A stretch of DNA of 64,000 nt, from the NCBI GenBank assembly GCA_026168455.1, contig CM047431.1:49084032-49148031 (forward strand). Reading direction: 5' to 3'. Position 1 is the first letter of the stretch; each line of letters starts with the position of its first letter. The notes below the pieces were generated by a model, which was not told where the DNA came from, searched no databases, and saw nothing but the letters and a program-made list of their open reading frames with translations. This document shows, piece by piece, positions 47,601 through 62,600 of this stretch. Position numbers and translations under genes: made by a program. Source of the stretch: Theocolax elegans. Taxonomy: Eukaryota; Arthropoda; Insecta; Hymenoptera; Cerocephalidae.

Positions 47601-50600
47601 TACATACATGACAAATATAGCAATAACTAAAAAACATCATAGCATGCTTAAATAACAATCAAACCTGTAAGTCGTATCCACTACGATAGCTTGGGTCGCC
47701 TTTATCCATTTCTCTTCACTAATTAATCGTTTCTCAATGACATATCCGGTAATTGGAGAGCCACCATCGTGTCTTGGTTTGGTCCAGTTAATAGTAATAC
47801 TGTCTTCGGTTGTCTCGACACCACGAGGAGCTCCAGGTGCACCAGGCGGATCGAATGGATACCTGGCTTTAATGGGATCAGTCGTTGTTGCTGGATCGGA
47901 TGTTCCGTATTGATTTTCAGCCATTACTCTGAAGTCGTAAGTGCAGCCTACTGCAAGGTTACGTACTCGTACGAAGGTGGATGTCGTGCATGCGCTCACC
48001 TATGATCACACGTTGTATTTTAATTTACTTTAGAACTTTCCTCAGTAAAAATTAATAATTGGATGTTTCGATATAATTTGAAGTATTTTTTTTATTTTAA
48101 ATGTCTTTTATGGGGATAACGGTCTCAAATTACAGGCATCTAGACCTTCCAACCCAAAAATTATATTTAAAAAATTGAATAAAAACTCTCAAAAAATTCA
48201 CGCAGATAACTTACACACATACACTTAATACAAGGCAGAGCGTGGCGTTTTGATTTGATGAAAGAAAAAATAATTTATTTAATAATAATGAATAAACCAT
48301 TTCTAGTCGATGATTATTAATAAAAGACATAAACTTTCAAACGTTTATCCAATTATCGATGTAAAGAAAAATTTGGGTATATAGTTTAAAGCATGTCTAA
48401 AATCCTGAAATTCAGGATTAAAAAAAATTTTATTAAGAATGGCAATTTTCTAAGTTTGACATGTTATAAGTTTTTAAACATGTGCTAATCAACGTCGGAG
48501 GCATGCGGTGTCTTTCCAAAAATTAATTATTGAACTACATATATTTACTAATAGATTATTATATTTTATTAGAGGTAAATTTACCTTGACCCATTCGAAA
48601 GATCGTGGTTCCTTCTTTTCAATAACGTAATTGGTGACTTCGGCTCCTCCATTATCCTTTGGTGGATTCCAGAATAGCGTAAGTGCATCACCCGCAAACT
48701 CGTCAGCTCGCAGATTCTGAGGTGGTGATGGTCTGTCTAAAACACGCACGTTCACCGTTGCCGTATCGAATCCTGATGCATTACGAAGTTGAAGTCGGTA
48801 TTGACCAGTGTCCGAACGTTTGGAGTTTTTGATGACGAGGCTGCAATGATTAAATTTTTAGTATTAAATACTGTTTACTGATTCTAATATGACATTCAAT
48901 TTCATACTACGCTTGCTTCAATTAAATTTTATAACTTATAATGTTTTGACTATAACAAAATAAAATAACCTACCTAGCATAATCATCAGCCAACTGTAGA
49001 TGTACACGTCGATCAGCCTCCTCGTCCGTGACAACATCGTTAACGTACCAAGTGGCAACTGGTTTCGGGAAGCCAATGTATGGTACGTGGATGCAAAAGT
49101 CTTCACCTGCACGAACTGTAATGTCGCGCACAGCACCAAGATCCATAATTGGTTTGTTAGGTTGTTCCTCGATGGTTATCGGATTGCTAGCTCTGCTAGG
49201 TGGACTCTTGCCAACGTCATTTACGGCAATAACTCGGAATAGATATTCTTCACCTAACGTAAGATGAGGAACTGTGAAGGACGTTGTAGGTACTGGAGCG
49301 CCATTAACGTCATCCCAATCATCATCGCCCCGGGCTTTCTTTTGTTGAATGATATACCCGCGAATCTTGGCTCCGCCATCATTACGAGGTGCTCGCCAGG
49401 ATAATGTGACAGAATCCTTGGTAATACGATCGGCTTTTGGTGGTTCAGGTGCATCAGGAGCAGCTGGTAGTGAAAAATATTAGTCGTTTAATAGTTGTGT
49501 GCATTTAATAATATTCTGTTACGATTAGTTTTAATGAAAAATAATTATTACTTCTTTGGTGACCAGCTGTTATTGGTTCAGTCGGTTTGCTAGGTCGACC
49601 AGGTCCTGCTTCGTTGACAGCGATTACACGGAATTCGTATCTGCCACCTTCATGTAGATCTTGAACAGTGAAAGTCGTATTCGGAGTTGGATAGTTGTTA
49701 GCCTTTATCCATTCACCACCACGTTCTCGCTTTTCGACGATGTAACCTATGAAATTTGTACATATTTTATTTAATATATCGCATTATGAACGTAAATTTT
49801 ATACATTGATATATCGGAGATATAAATTTACCAGTTATAGGTTTACCACCAGTGTTAGCTGGCGGTGTCCAGGCCAGGGTGCAACTGTTTGGTGTGTAAC
49901 CCAAAATTTCGGGTTGATTAGGTGCATCTGGTGGATCGAATGGACATTTAGCAGTAACAGGTTTGCCTTCCAAAGGTTCGGAAACACCGTATATTGTCTC
50001 AGCACGTACACGGAAGAGATAACGTTTGCCTTCCGAAAGTCCTTTGGCGATGAAGTGTGTGGTTGGGCAATAGCCAGGACACTGTAAATTAAATACAAAT
50101 TTAATAAAGATAATGTTACAAATATAAATAAAAGTGTTATAACACATTTTAAATGTTGTTGATTAAAATGTCATCATTAAAGAATAATCACCTGTCTCCA
50201 GTTTTCTGACCCAAAATCGGCGACCTCAACGATATAATTGGTGATGTCGGAGCCTCCATCATCAAGTGGTGGATTCCAAGCGAGAGAGACGCTATCTTGA
50301 GTGGTAGCAGTGTATTGAAGTGGGCCAATAGGTGGACTTGGTTTGTCAACAACAATAACTTCTATGTCCGCTGAGTCGCGACCATAATCGTTGGTTGCGG
50401 TAATGGTATATTTGCCAGCGTCTTCTCTGACGGATTTTTCGACACACAATTGAGTGTGATCGCTCTTTGTCTCAGTCTATTATATACATCGTGAAATAAA
50501 TATTACAGTAATTTATGGTTACATTAAATAAAATAATATTTATTGTTTGTACATACCGAGATACGCAATGTTTCTGCAACTCGAATAAGATTCTTGGTCC

Positions 50601-53600
50601 ATTCGATCTTAGGGGTTGGTGCACCAGTAATTGGGATAACAATATTAATTGGTTCACCAGCTCGAACCTTAATTCTTCTTCCGATAAGGGCGTCAAGATA
50701 TAATTTCGGTTTCTCTCGCATTGGTTTGGCAGTTATGATATGCGATGTTTCGCTTGGTTTACCAGCGCCAGCAGCATTGATAGCAGTCACGCGATATTCG
50801 TATTGGTGACCTTCAGCCACGTGATCGTCGTAATATTCAACGGGTTTGACTGGTTCTTTGTTCAATTTGATCCAGCGACCTGTGGCACGGTCTCGCCTTT
50901 CAACATCGTAACCAATAATTGGTGATCCTCCGGTACTGATTGGAGGCGTCCATTCGATCTTAATGTGATCTTTGTCGGCATCCACGCATTCGGGTCTGCC
51001 TGGTTGACCAGGTACGACTGCACATATTTCGTATTGTTAACAATTTTTTTGTTAATATATAGTTAATTATTCTAACGAAAATAAATTTGACATCAACGAA
51101 CAAAGTTGTTTCTATATTATTTAATTTTAAAAAATTGGCAACAGTAATAAGTACGTTAAAATTACAATTGTAAAATTGTAAAATTATATATAAGTTATGA
51201 AATTCACATTTTTACGACGTAGACATTATTATGCGAACTTACCGAATTGATTCTTAGCGACGATAGATCTATCAGTATTAAGTGGTTCAGACCGTCCTTG
51301 CAGATTTTCAGCAGAGACGCGGAACTCGTAGCTGGTTCCTTCGATAAGTCGCGGGACTGTAGCGTGATTATATTTAGGATTGACGTGGGAGACAGCAGGT
51401 ACCCAACCTCCGCCATGAGTAAGATCTCGTTTTTCAATGACGTATCCACTATTTTTTTTTATAAATAATTTATTTATTTGTACTTATATTTTGTAGGAAG
51501 CCTATGTATATAATTAAATCAACTAAAATATAAATAACTTACGTAAGTTCGCTACCACCGTTATCTTTGGGTGGTTTCCAAGACAAAGTGACCGATTGTC
51601 CAGTAATTTCTTCGTATTCAAGAGGTCCTTGTGGTGGACCAGGTCTATCGAGTACCGTAAGTTTGAACGAGCCTTCGTCGATTCCACTGCTATTTTTGAG
51701 CAACAAGTGGTAATTACCAGAATCTGATCTCTTGGCATCGACGATATGAAGAATCGTGTGGTATCCGATGGAGGCAACAGTTGTCCTCTTATTAATATCA
51801 AGATCTTTGTTATTCATGCTCCAGATTACTTCTGGCAACGGTTCACCGACAAAGTCAACATCCAGATGGAATATGTGACCTGCTTTGACTTTGATGTCTG
51901 TGAGAGGAGTCTTGATCTTTGGTGCCACTGTTTCAATAATTATTTGTTTCGGTCAGCATCTAGGATTGATTCGTATTCATAAAATATAAAGTAACAACTG
52001 GAACTTACGATAACGTGGTTTCGCCATGACCAGATCGCTTGGTTCAGAAGGTTCGGATTGACCAGCTGCATTTTGTGCGATAACACGGAATTCGTATTCC
52101 TGTCCCTCGACTAAATCAGGTACCGTTGCACTGTTTTGATTAGGAGGTACGTGTACTGCGTTGGTCCAATATGGGCTACCTTTCTCCTTCTTTTGGATGA
52201 TATATCCTGTAAGTGGCGAACCTCCGTCGCTTTCTGGAGCAGGCCATTCAAGATCCACATGATCTTTGTCCCAGTCGACTACTCTTGGTTTTCCTGGAGC
52301 CTCTGGTTCGTCTATATATCACCAATTTTCAATTAATTATTATTTTTTAATATATAATATTTTTAGTATAAGTAGATTAATATAGTTAGAACATAACAAC
52401 ATTAACAATTTAAGGGGATGTCAAACCCAATCAATAATTGAAATTACACGAGCTTAAAGTTATCGAGTGAGAAGTACTATATTTACAAAACGTAATATTT
52501 TATATAGATATGTAAGTGAAACGATGAAAACATTACCACTTTTCATGATGAAATGTATAACTGTGCATAATTTAAAATCACGCTTTAAATAATTTAATGG
52601 TTTTATACTGAAATTTATGATACTTTGAAATATTCAATTTCGTTAATTAATGTACCAATCACCTTGTAACTTTGCACTAATATAGACTAGAGCTTAACAA
52701 AGAACAAGGTTCTTGTTGATTTTCCTTAAATTATAATATAAATATTAATTTTTGGATAAAAGTATTTTCTAATCGATAACTGACTCGAGTGATAACATAA
52801 TAAGAGTTTGATATGTCCTTAAAACCGTACGTAAAATAAATATTAATAAAAAAAAATTACTTTTTAGGCACGACCGTTATACGGGAGAGCCTTATATTTT
52901 AAAAATAATCTTAATAAAATAGTGTTTTTACCGAATTCATTCTTAGCAATAATGCTCCTTGGTGTTTCCAGTGGCTCTGATTCTCCAACGCTGTTGACAG
53001 CTTTAACGCGGAAGTAATACTCTTTGCGATGCACAAGTCGTACAACTTCGTGCTTGGTAACCATGCTCATACCAGCATCGGTCCAGGTTCCACGTGAAAA
53101 GTCCATTTTTTCGACAATGTAATGCAAGATAGGAGTGCCGCCATTGTCGAGTGGAGCTTGCCATGACAGTTGACAGCTGTCTTTGGTAACACCAGTGACG
53201 TCGAACGGAGCTCGAGGCGGGGATGGTTTATCGATTACAGTTACGTTAGCACCAGCACTGAAATTATTGTTAAATTTTTGTTTAATCAAATGATTGTACA
53301 TATTTTACATAATATATTCTAATCTTGAATGTCCAGAAGAGTATTAAGTTTACGGTTAACAACTGTTTAAATATTTGTATAATTATAAATTTTTTTATTC
53401 AAACATTTAAGAGTTTACGGATTATTGAAATAATAAATCGTAATATTTCCACTACACTGAAAAAAAAACTGCTGCCATTTCTTAGTACGTAGTTTCCTCA
53501 AAATCAATATATGCGGGCTCTATACATAATATATTAAGTTTAAAAATTAAATTTAATTAATCGTAACATAATTATTATAAATAAAAAATACTTTGGAAAC

Positions 53601-56600
53601 ATGATTGAATACGTCAGAATATAAATATGTATAACACGATTTTAGATCCCTAAACTCTACAAGAAAGCAAAAATTGAGCTAAATCAATAAAATATTTATT
53701 CGCATATTTTTTAAAATAAATGTATTATGAAATTTACAAACATTTTTTAGTGTAAATTAAGAAAACTAAATGCTTGAAAATTTAAACAATATCTATACGC
53801 CATTAGTTAAAATATAAATATAATTACACAATAAAATCAAACTTTTAAACACTTTTTAAATACTTTTTCAAAATAACGATTGAAAATTTCAATTTTTAAT
53901 AGTTATTGTGTAGAAAAAAATGATTAATTTGAAACCAAGGATGTAATTTAACTTTGTTGGGTGATTGATCTAAATTTAATAATCACCTGCAAGCGCCGAG
54001 TTCATTTTCAAGGGTCAATACGTATCTGCCACTGTCAGCACGTTGAGAGAATGGAATTTCGAAACTAGTATTGTTGTGCGTTGTAAATATTTCGTGGCGT
54101 TCATCAGCTTCAATAGGTACGCTATTAATGGTCCATTTGGCAACCGGTTTTGGTGATGCCTCGATCGGTATGTCATAGCTGATCTTTTGACCAGCCCGTA
54201 CGACAATGTCATGTAGTAAATGCGGATCGAAGGACGGTTTCACTGAATTATAATAAACATATGAGTTTTTAGATAATCATTGTACCTTGTATCTTAAAAG
54301 TAAAAAAATAATAATTCAGTTATAGTTTTCACGTTGTTAAATTTTTTTGTTAGACAATTTTTAATGTTGCTCAATAGTTTTATAAATATTGATAAATTAT
54401 TTTGCAATAGGGTTTATAGTAATATTTCTAATGACATAATTAAATAAGAAAGTGAACATATAATTCTTACCATATCGTGCCTTTGCGATTATCGGAAGGG
54501 AAGCTTCCGAAGGTTCTCCAGGACCAGCCTTATTAACAGCGATCACTCGGAACTCGTACTCCTCTCCTTCGGTCAAATCTGGCACTCTGACGTTCGTTTT
54601 ATCACCCTCGACCTCGGCAGCTTTCTCCCATTGTCCAAATTTAGGTCTCTTTTCAATAATGTAACCAGTGATAGGTGCACCACCATCTCTCTTCGGTGGT
54701 GTCCATTCGAGATCAACGCGGTTCTTATCCCAATCCGTAACCGAGGGTATACCTGGTTTTTCGGGTCTACCGAATGGATCAACAGCGATAATGCTCTCAA
54801 GCCCATTGAGCGGTGCGGATTCTCCTTGTTTATTGACAGCCCGTACACGGAAACTGTATTGATGTCCTTCGAGTAGATGATCGATCTGCGCGTTGGTGCC
54901 GACAGACTCGCACAACGGTACCCATCGCATACTTTCCGCGTCCATTTTTTCGATCGCGTAGTGGAGGATCTCGGAGCCGCCGTCATCCTTGGGTGGTCTC
55001 CAAGCGAGTTTGCATCCGCTCCTCGAGACATCTCCTATCTTCAATGGACCTTCAGGTGGTGAAGGCACATCGAGAACGACAACTCGTAGGGTGGCACTAT
55101 CTTTGCCATTAGTGTTACGTGCGGTAAGCGTGTACTCGCCCGAATCGGATCGAAGGGCCTCCAAAACGCGGACTCGGGTGTTATAGTCCTCGTTTACGAT
55201 TTTTATACGGTCGCCAGACATTATTGTATTGCCCTTGAGCGACCATTCTTTCTTTGGAGGTGGCTCACCCGATACAGGAACATCGAAGTCGAAGAAACCG
55301 CCTGCTCGTACTTTCACATCCAGCATGTACTTTCGGTCGATCTTTGGTGGTACTGAAAATACGAAATTCGTTTAGTTAACTTTAATCAATTCATTTATTT
55401 ACTAAAATAGACTGTACCTGTTAGAATAGAAATTTTTATTCGTGACATTTTGAAAACCTTATCCTATTCTTTAAATCATAACGGTAATTCAATTGTTATT
55501 CGTTACATTTGGTAAAGATTGACACGGAGGCTTAGAATCGCTGATCTTCGCGATCTGACACTTGATAAAAGAATATCGCGATTAAGCTTTTCATTCGGGT
55601 TGATACCTGACTTCGTGCCAAAAGAAAAAGCTTTTCAAGTATGTCAATTGAAAATTTGTTCAATGACTATGGTTGTTAGTCTTTGAACTGCAGTCATTGA
55701 ACTCAAGGTACTCAGTATCATTGGCAACGTTACAGAACAGTCTGACTAGACTACTACATTATACTATTTTTTTATAGTTTTAAAACCCGTATATTTGAAT
55801 TAAAATTTTAGTAAAATTGTGCACTTACGGTTCTTGGGTCGTGCAATGTGTTGAGGAGTTGCGTCTGATGGTTCGCCAGGTCCGGCTTTATTGACAGCTC
55901 TGACACGGAATTCGTAGGGTGTTCCTTCAACAAGATCCTTCACCTTGCCAGAAGTAACATCACCTTCAACTTCCGCGCATTTTTCCCATGTTGGACTGTA
56001 CTTGTCGCGTTTTTCAATAACGTAACCGGTTACTGGAGAACCACCATCCGTAAGTGGACGAGACCATTCAAGTTCCACAAAGTCCGAGTCGTAATCTTTG
56101 ATCTTGGGTGTACCAGGCTTTCCAGGTTCATCTACAAAAAGTTTAAATTATTTCGTGCAATTTTAGTATGGAACAAAATTGAAAGCTTTTTTTAATGGTT
56201 TTAGTTGTTATATTGTTCGAATCAATGTAAATATAAATTGGTTTTTATGTATACTATAGTACTCACCGAAGGGATTCTTCGCTTCGATGCTTTGGAGAGC
56301 CGTGAGCGGTTCTCCCTTGCCTTGTTTATTGACTGCACGTACTCTGAATTTATATTTGTGATTTGGAGTTAGACCGTCTATCTTACAAGATGTTTCGGGT
56401 CCATCAGTTTCACCAGCTGGTACCCAACGTCCAGTAGCCTCATCCAGTTTTTCGATAACATATTTCTCAATTGGACAACCACCATCATCTTCCGGTGGTT
56501 TCCATGCAAGTTTACAACCTTCGGCAGTGACATCAGATATTTTAATTGGCCCCTCGGGCGTACCCGGTTTATCTAAAACGGTCACTTTAACGTAAGCAAC

Positions 56601-59600
56601 GTCTTTGCCATTGATATTTTCAGCTATCAGCTGATACTTTCCGGATTCGGCTCGGGTGGCCATTCGAACTTGGAGATTAGTATTATAATCGACGTCCTTG
56701 ATTTTTACGCGATCGCTCGTTCTGACGTCTTTACTATCCAATAGCCATCTGGTCTTTGGTGCTGGTTCACCACTGACTTTAACATCAAATCCAAAGTTTT
56801 GGCCAGCTTTGACTTTAATATCGATAAGGTTGGTTCTATCGATCTTCGGAGCTTGATTACGTGGTTTGGCAATAATAACAGGTGTTTGATTAGACGGATC
56901 ACTCGGACCGGCTTTGTTAACTGCGCGAACTCTGAATTCGTAAGGTTGTCCTTCAACCAAATCTCCAACGGTAGCTCGTACTGGACCATCGCCTCCGTAA
57001 GATGGGATTTCGAGTGCTTTCTCCCATTCGCCGTATTTGTCTTTCTTTTCAACAATGTAACTTGTGATTGGTGCACCTCCATCATTTGCTGGTGGGCTCC
57101 ATTTGAGATCAATGTGGTCTTTGTCCCAATCTGTCGCTTCAAGATCGGTTGGTTTTCCAGGTTCGTCGTATGGATTCTTGGCTACAATCGTCTGTTCAGC
57201 AACTAGTGGTTCGGATTCACCTTCGGAATTCACAGCGGATACACGGAATTTATATTCTTTTCCAGGTGTTAAACCAGTGACGTCCAAGTCTGAAATTCAC
57301 CCACAGACACATTAAATACAATTTAATGCACAATTCACTGTATGCAAAATATTATTATATGACATGGGATAATTTGTAGATAAATTTTTATGCACTTTAC
57401 ATTTCTTAATTCTATATATTTAGTGACTATATCTATTATATTAGCAATGTAAGATAATACGATATCTTTGTGAAGAAAGCACTTGTTTAAATTATGTTCC
57501 CTAGTGGCGTGTTGTATCAATCGGCAGAGACCGGAAATCGAACCTGGGATTTTCGGGTACGAGTCCGCCCCTCTATCGACCGAGGCATCGCAGATCACAA
57601 CTTTTTTTATATAAATATAATTAATAAATATAAATATACATACTTGGATCAGTTGATCGACCACAAGGGACCCAGCAACCAGTTTCCGGATCCATTTTAT
57701 CAACTTGGTAATATTCAATCGGAATTCCGCCATCGTCAAGAGGTCGTTTCCATTTAAGTTTACATCCTTCTTTGTGAACATCTGTAACAGCGAGTGGCCC
57801 TTCTGGTGCCGATGGTTTGTCTGTAACCGTAACTTTGACAGTTGCAGTATCTTTTCCACAGGAATTAGTAGCTATAATTGTGTAATCGCCACTGTCATCA
57901 CGTTTAACTGGACGTACAGTTAATTTGCTAGTATAGTCCGAATTATCAATGTTAACAGTTCTGCTTGGAGTTAAAGGCATTGCACCGACTCTCCAAGTCA
58001 TAGTTGGATGAGGTTCACCGATAACATTGACATCAAATTTAAGTGTAGATCCAGCGGAAAGTGTAACATCCCGTAGTGTGCGTCGGTCGATTTTCGGAGC
58101 CACTGAAATATATAAATTACTATTATACTAACTATATTATATTATTCAATAATTTAAGTACAAACGCAGGTTTAATTTTTAATTATAAAATTTACTTTGA
58201 CAATCTAATATTATTAATTGAATAAAATGATATTTATAATTTTCTTACGTTTACAACAAATATGTAGAGTGTTTAATAATGTACTTACAGAATCGTGGTT
58301 TGGCAATGAATGTTTTGCTCGAATCACCAGGTTCAGATTGACCAGCTTTATTAACTGCGATTACTCGGAATTGATATTCATTGCCTTCAATAAGACCAGT
58401 AATGAGTGCTGAACATACAGGTAAATCTTTTTCCAATGCTTTCTCCCACATTGTACTGTATTTGTCTTTCTTCTCGATAATGTACCCAGTAATCGGTGTA
58501 CCACCGTCACTAACGGGCTCTTTCCATTTCAGATCAACTTGATTAGCGGTCCAATCAACAGGTTCGGGAGCACCAGGTGGTGATGGTACAGCTGTAAAGT
58601 GGTAATAGAAATCAATAATTAAATATATTGTTGTTGTAAAATATAAATTAATACCCTAATAAAAATTACTAAAAAGAAACTTACTGAATGGATCTTTGGC
58701 GATAATAGATCCAATTGTCTCTAATGGTTCGGATTCTCCTTCCTTATTCAAAGCCTTGACACGGAATTTATATTCATGTCCAGGTGTCAATCCCTCCACC
58801 TTCGCCTCAGGAATAGCTGATCTACCAATAGGCAACCAAACTCCAGTTTCTGGATCGAATTTCTCAATAAGGTAACCTTCAATAGGTTCACCACCGTCGT
58901 CCTTTGGTTTTTTCCATTTCAATGTACATCCATCCTTATGTACATTTGATACCTCCAATGGACCCTCTGGTTTGTCAGGTTTAGCTGAATCATAAGTAAT
59001 AAATTATATTAACTTTACTATTAAATGTAAGTAATTACAAAATTAATAATAAAAAGAAAACTTACAAACAACGGTAACTTCAATTTCTGCAGTATCGGTA
59101 CCATACTGGTTACTAGCGGTAATTTTGTATACACCAGTGTCTTTGCGTTCTGGTCTATCGTTAAAGAATTTGGTATTATTTGGTACATTTTCAATTCGTC
59201 TGTATGTAGTTTGGTGCACAATTTTGCCGTTAACCGACCATGAAACTTCTGGTGCAGGTTCACCTGATACTTTGACGTCGAATTTAAATGGCTCATTTTC
59301 ATGCACCGTAATATCGCGGAGATTCTTTCTGTCGATCTTTGGAGGCACTGTATGAAAGTACAAATTATTTAATTAATCATAGTAACAATACTAAAAAATT
59401 TTAGCTGTACCATTAGTTTATTAAACTTACATCTTCTGCATTTAGCAGTAATTGGTTTGCTAGCATCAGATGGTTCACCGGGGCCAGCATCGTTGACAGC
59501 GCGAACTCTGAATTCGTATTCGGTACCCTCATCTAAATTATCAACTCTGCCTTTACAATCTGGTCCAACGGTTTCAACTGCCTTGATCCATTTTGGACTT

Positions 59601-62600
59601 CCCTTTTCTCGTTTTTCAATAACATATCCAGTAACTGGAGAACCTCCATCAGACATAGGTGGAGTCCATTTAAGATCAACACGATCTTTATCCCAATCAG
59701 TAGCTTCTGGCCTGCCAGGAGCTCCAGGTTCATCTAAAATATACACATATATTTTGTAACAAGGTACATAACTATAAATGTATAATAATATAATATAGTT
59801 TAATTTTAAACAAATTTTAAAAAGTATATATGTAGGCAAAGTCAAAATTCTTTTTATTATGAAAGTTATCATTGAAATAAGTATAAAAATATTTACCAAA
59901 TGGATTTTTAGCTACGATAGCTTGTTCGGTCACAAGTGGTTCCGATTCACCTTCTGCGTTAACAGCGGCAACTCGGAATTTGTATTCTTGACCTGGAACC
60001 AGATTCTCTACATCCATCTTTGGCTCAGTTGTACGTCCTACTGGAATCCATCTTCCACTTATTGTATCCATCTTTTCTACCACATAGTGGTCGATTGGTA
60101 CACCACCATCATCAAGAGGTGGATTCCATTTGAGACTGCAGCCTTCTTTATGTACATTGTCAACCTTCAATGGGCCTTCTGGTTTACCTGGTTTGTCTAA
60201 TACAGTTAATGTAATTGTTGCTTCATCTTTGCCAGAATCATTTTCAGCTTTCAATGTTAGAACGCCAGTATGAGCTCTGGTTGCAAAGCCAATGGAGAAT
60301 TTAGTTTTGTAATCTTCCTCTTCTATAACAACACCACCTTGATCAGATTCTTGTTTCTTTTTGTTAAGATACCAAGTTTTCGTTGGAGGAGGTTCACCAG
60401 TAACTTTAACATCCAACCGGACATGATTTCCAGCTTTAACAGTGATATCCTTAAGATTGGTGCGATCGATCTTAGGTGCAGCATATCGATCTTTAGCCAA
60501 TAGTGTATCAGTTGGTTCACTAGGTTTACTCTGACCTCCTTTGTTAACTGCTTTTACACGGAATTGATATTTCTGTCCTTCAACCAAATCACCAATTCTA
60601 GCGTCATTTCTTAATCCAGGAACTTCAGCGGCCTTTTGCCACTTGCCATATTGATCTTTCTTTTCAATGATGTATTTTTCTATTGGAGCACCACCGTCAT
60701 TTTTAGGTGGAGTCCATTTAATATGTGCATGATTTTTATCCCAATCTTTAAACTCAGGCTTGCCTGGTGCATCAGGTTCACCGTATGGATTTTTGGCTGT
60801 TGTCGGAATCGTCGTTTCCAAAGGTTCAGACTCGCCTTCGCTGTTTACAGCCTTGACACGGAATTGATAGTCTTTACCTTCGTTAAGGCCAGCAACCTCG
60901 GCTTCCGGTGTTTTGCTAGTTCCACAAGGTACCCAACGACCCATGTCAACATCCATTCTTTCAATAACGTAATGATCAACTGGATCGCCGCCATCATCTT
61001 CAGGCTTATCCCATTTCAATTTGCAGCCTTCTGCTGTAACATCAGATACTTCTAATGGTCCCTTAGGTTTACCAGGCTTGCTTAATACTTGAACTTCAAT
61101 TTCGACTTCGTCTTCGCCGCTGTCATTTTTCGCAATAACAGTGTACGTTCCAGAGTCAGAACGTTGAACCTTATTGAGAATGAAACTTGTGTGATAATCC
61201 TCATTATCGATTTTCAGACGATCTTGCGTCTTAAGAACAGCGTTCTTTAGTTTCCACGTGACAGTTGGCGCAGGTTCGCCAGTAATTTTAGCCTCCATGC
61301 GGAGAACTTGTCCAACGCGCATAACTTTTTTCTGCAAATTCGTGCGATCGATACGAGGAGCAACTGCAATTTCATTAAGGGACATTGTTAATCAATGAAA
61401 ATAATTCAATACATATTCTTTTAATAAAAACGTTGAATAGACTTACGGAAACGTGGTTTTGCTACAACGCTCTTCGATGTGTCACTTGGTTCTCCAGGAC
61501 CAGCCTTGTTGACAGCAACTACCCTAAATTCATATTCATGTCCTTCTTCAATTCCATTGGTTACCTTTGCATTAGTTTGATCTCCAGGTACTTTAGCTGC
61601 ATCCACCCATTGTCTGCCTTCCTTATCACGCATTTGTACAATATATTTTTCAATGGGTGCACCGCCATCGTCTTGTGGCGGAGCCCATTGTAGGTCGACA
61701 AAGTCTTTGTCCCAGTCGGTAAGATTAGGTCTTCCAGGTTTTCCAGGTTCGTCTAAAATATTTACATATATTTTGTAAAATTATATAATATTTAAATTTA
61801 TTTGTTATTTAATTTAATTTACTGATATTAATATATTTTACAAATTAGTATTATACCTATAAGAAAACCATATTGCGAAAAAAAGTGTAAATTATATAAG
61901 TAAGAAAATATACCATTTTTACAAAAAATTATACTGCTTATTTTTATTTTGGTATGATTAACAACTGTTCATATGATAAATAATGAATTTAAAAATAATA
62001 AATTTACCAAATGGATTCTTGGCAATGATCGATTTGTCAGCTTCGAGTTCCTCCGATTCGCCTTCTTTGTTAACAGCCTTAACTCTAAATTTGTACGGTT
62101 TTCCTTCTAATAAACCAGTTATATTTGCTTCCGGTTCTGTTGATCTACCACACGGAACCCATTGTCCAGAAAGTGGATCCAGTTTCTCGATTTCGTAATA
62201 TTCAACAGGTGCACCACCATCATCTTCTGGTTTCTTCCATTTAAGTTTGCAACCGTGCTTATTGACATCAGAAACTTCTAACGGACCCTGTAATTTCAAT
62301 TAATTAGTTAACTATAATTTCTTAATTGATTCATAATAAGTCGATGAATTCTTACAGTTGGTTTGCTTGGCTTTCCTAAAACGAGAAGATCGAATTCAGC
62401 AATATCTTCACCAACTTCGTTTTTGGCTTTGATAGTGTATCTTCCAGTATGCGCTCTCTTTGTCTTTAAAATCAAGAATTTCGTGTTGTAATCAACGTTA
62501 TCGATACGGATTTGGTCGTCGGTAGAAAGTTCCTTTCCTTTGTAAGACCAAGTTACTGTTGGAGGTGGTTCACCAATTATGTTAACGTCCAATGATAGAG

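Larger units (their letters stand above)
46415..53257 (-). other. bt: bent core repeats, proximal block
   Basis: Exons from N to C: 52932-53257 (FN3), 52009-52311 (FN3), 51543-51927 (Ig plus FN3 start), 51243-51448 (FN3 end), 50557-51017 (FN3 plus Ig start), 50192-50476 (Ig end plus FN3 start), 49832-50081, 49552-49746, 48974-49463, 48585-48840, 47665-47999, 47195-47310 and 46415-47112 (Ig, FN3 and most of a further FN3). Here introns often cut within domains, unlike the distal block. The three-domain periodicity Ig-FN3-FN3 is maintained. Confidence 0.82.
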
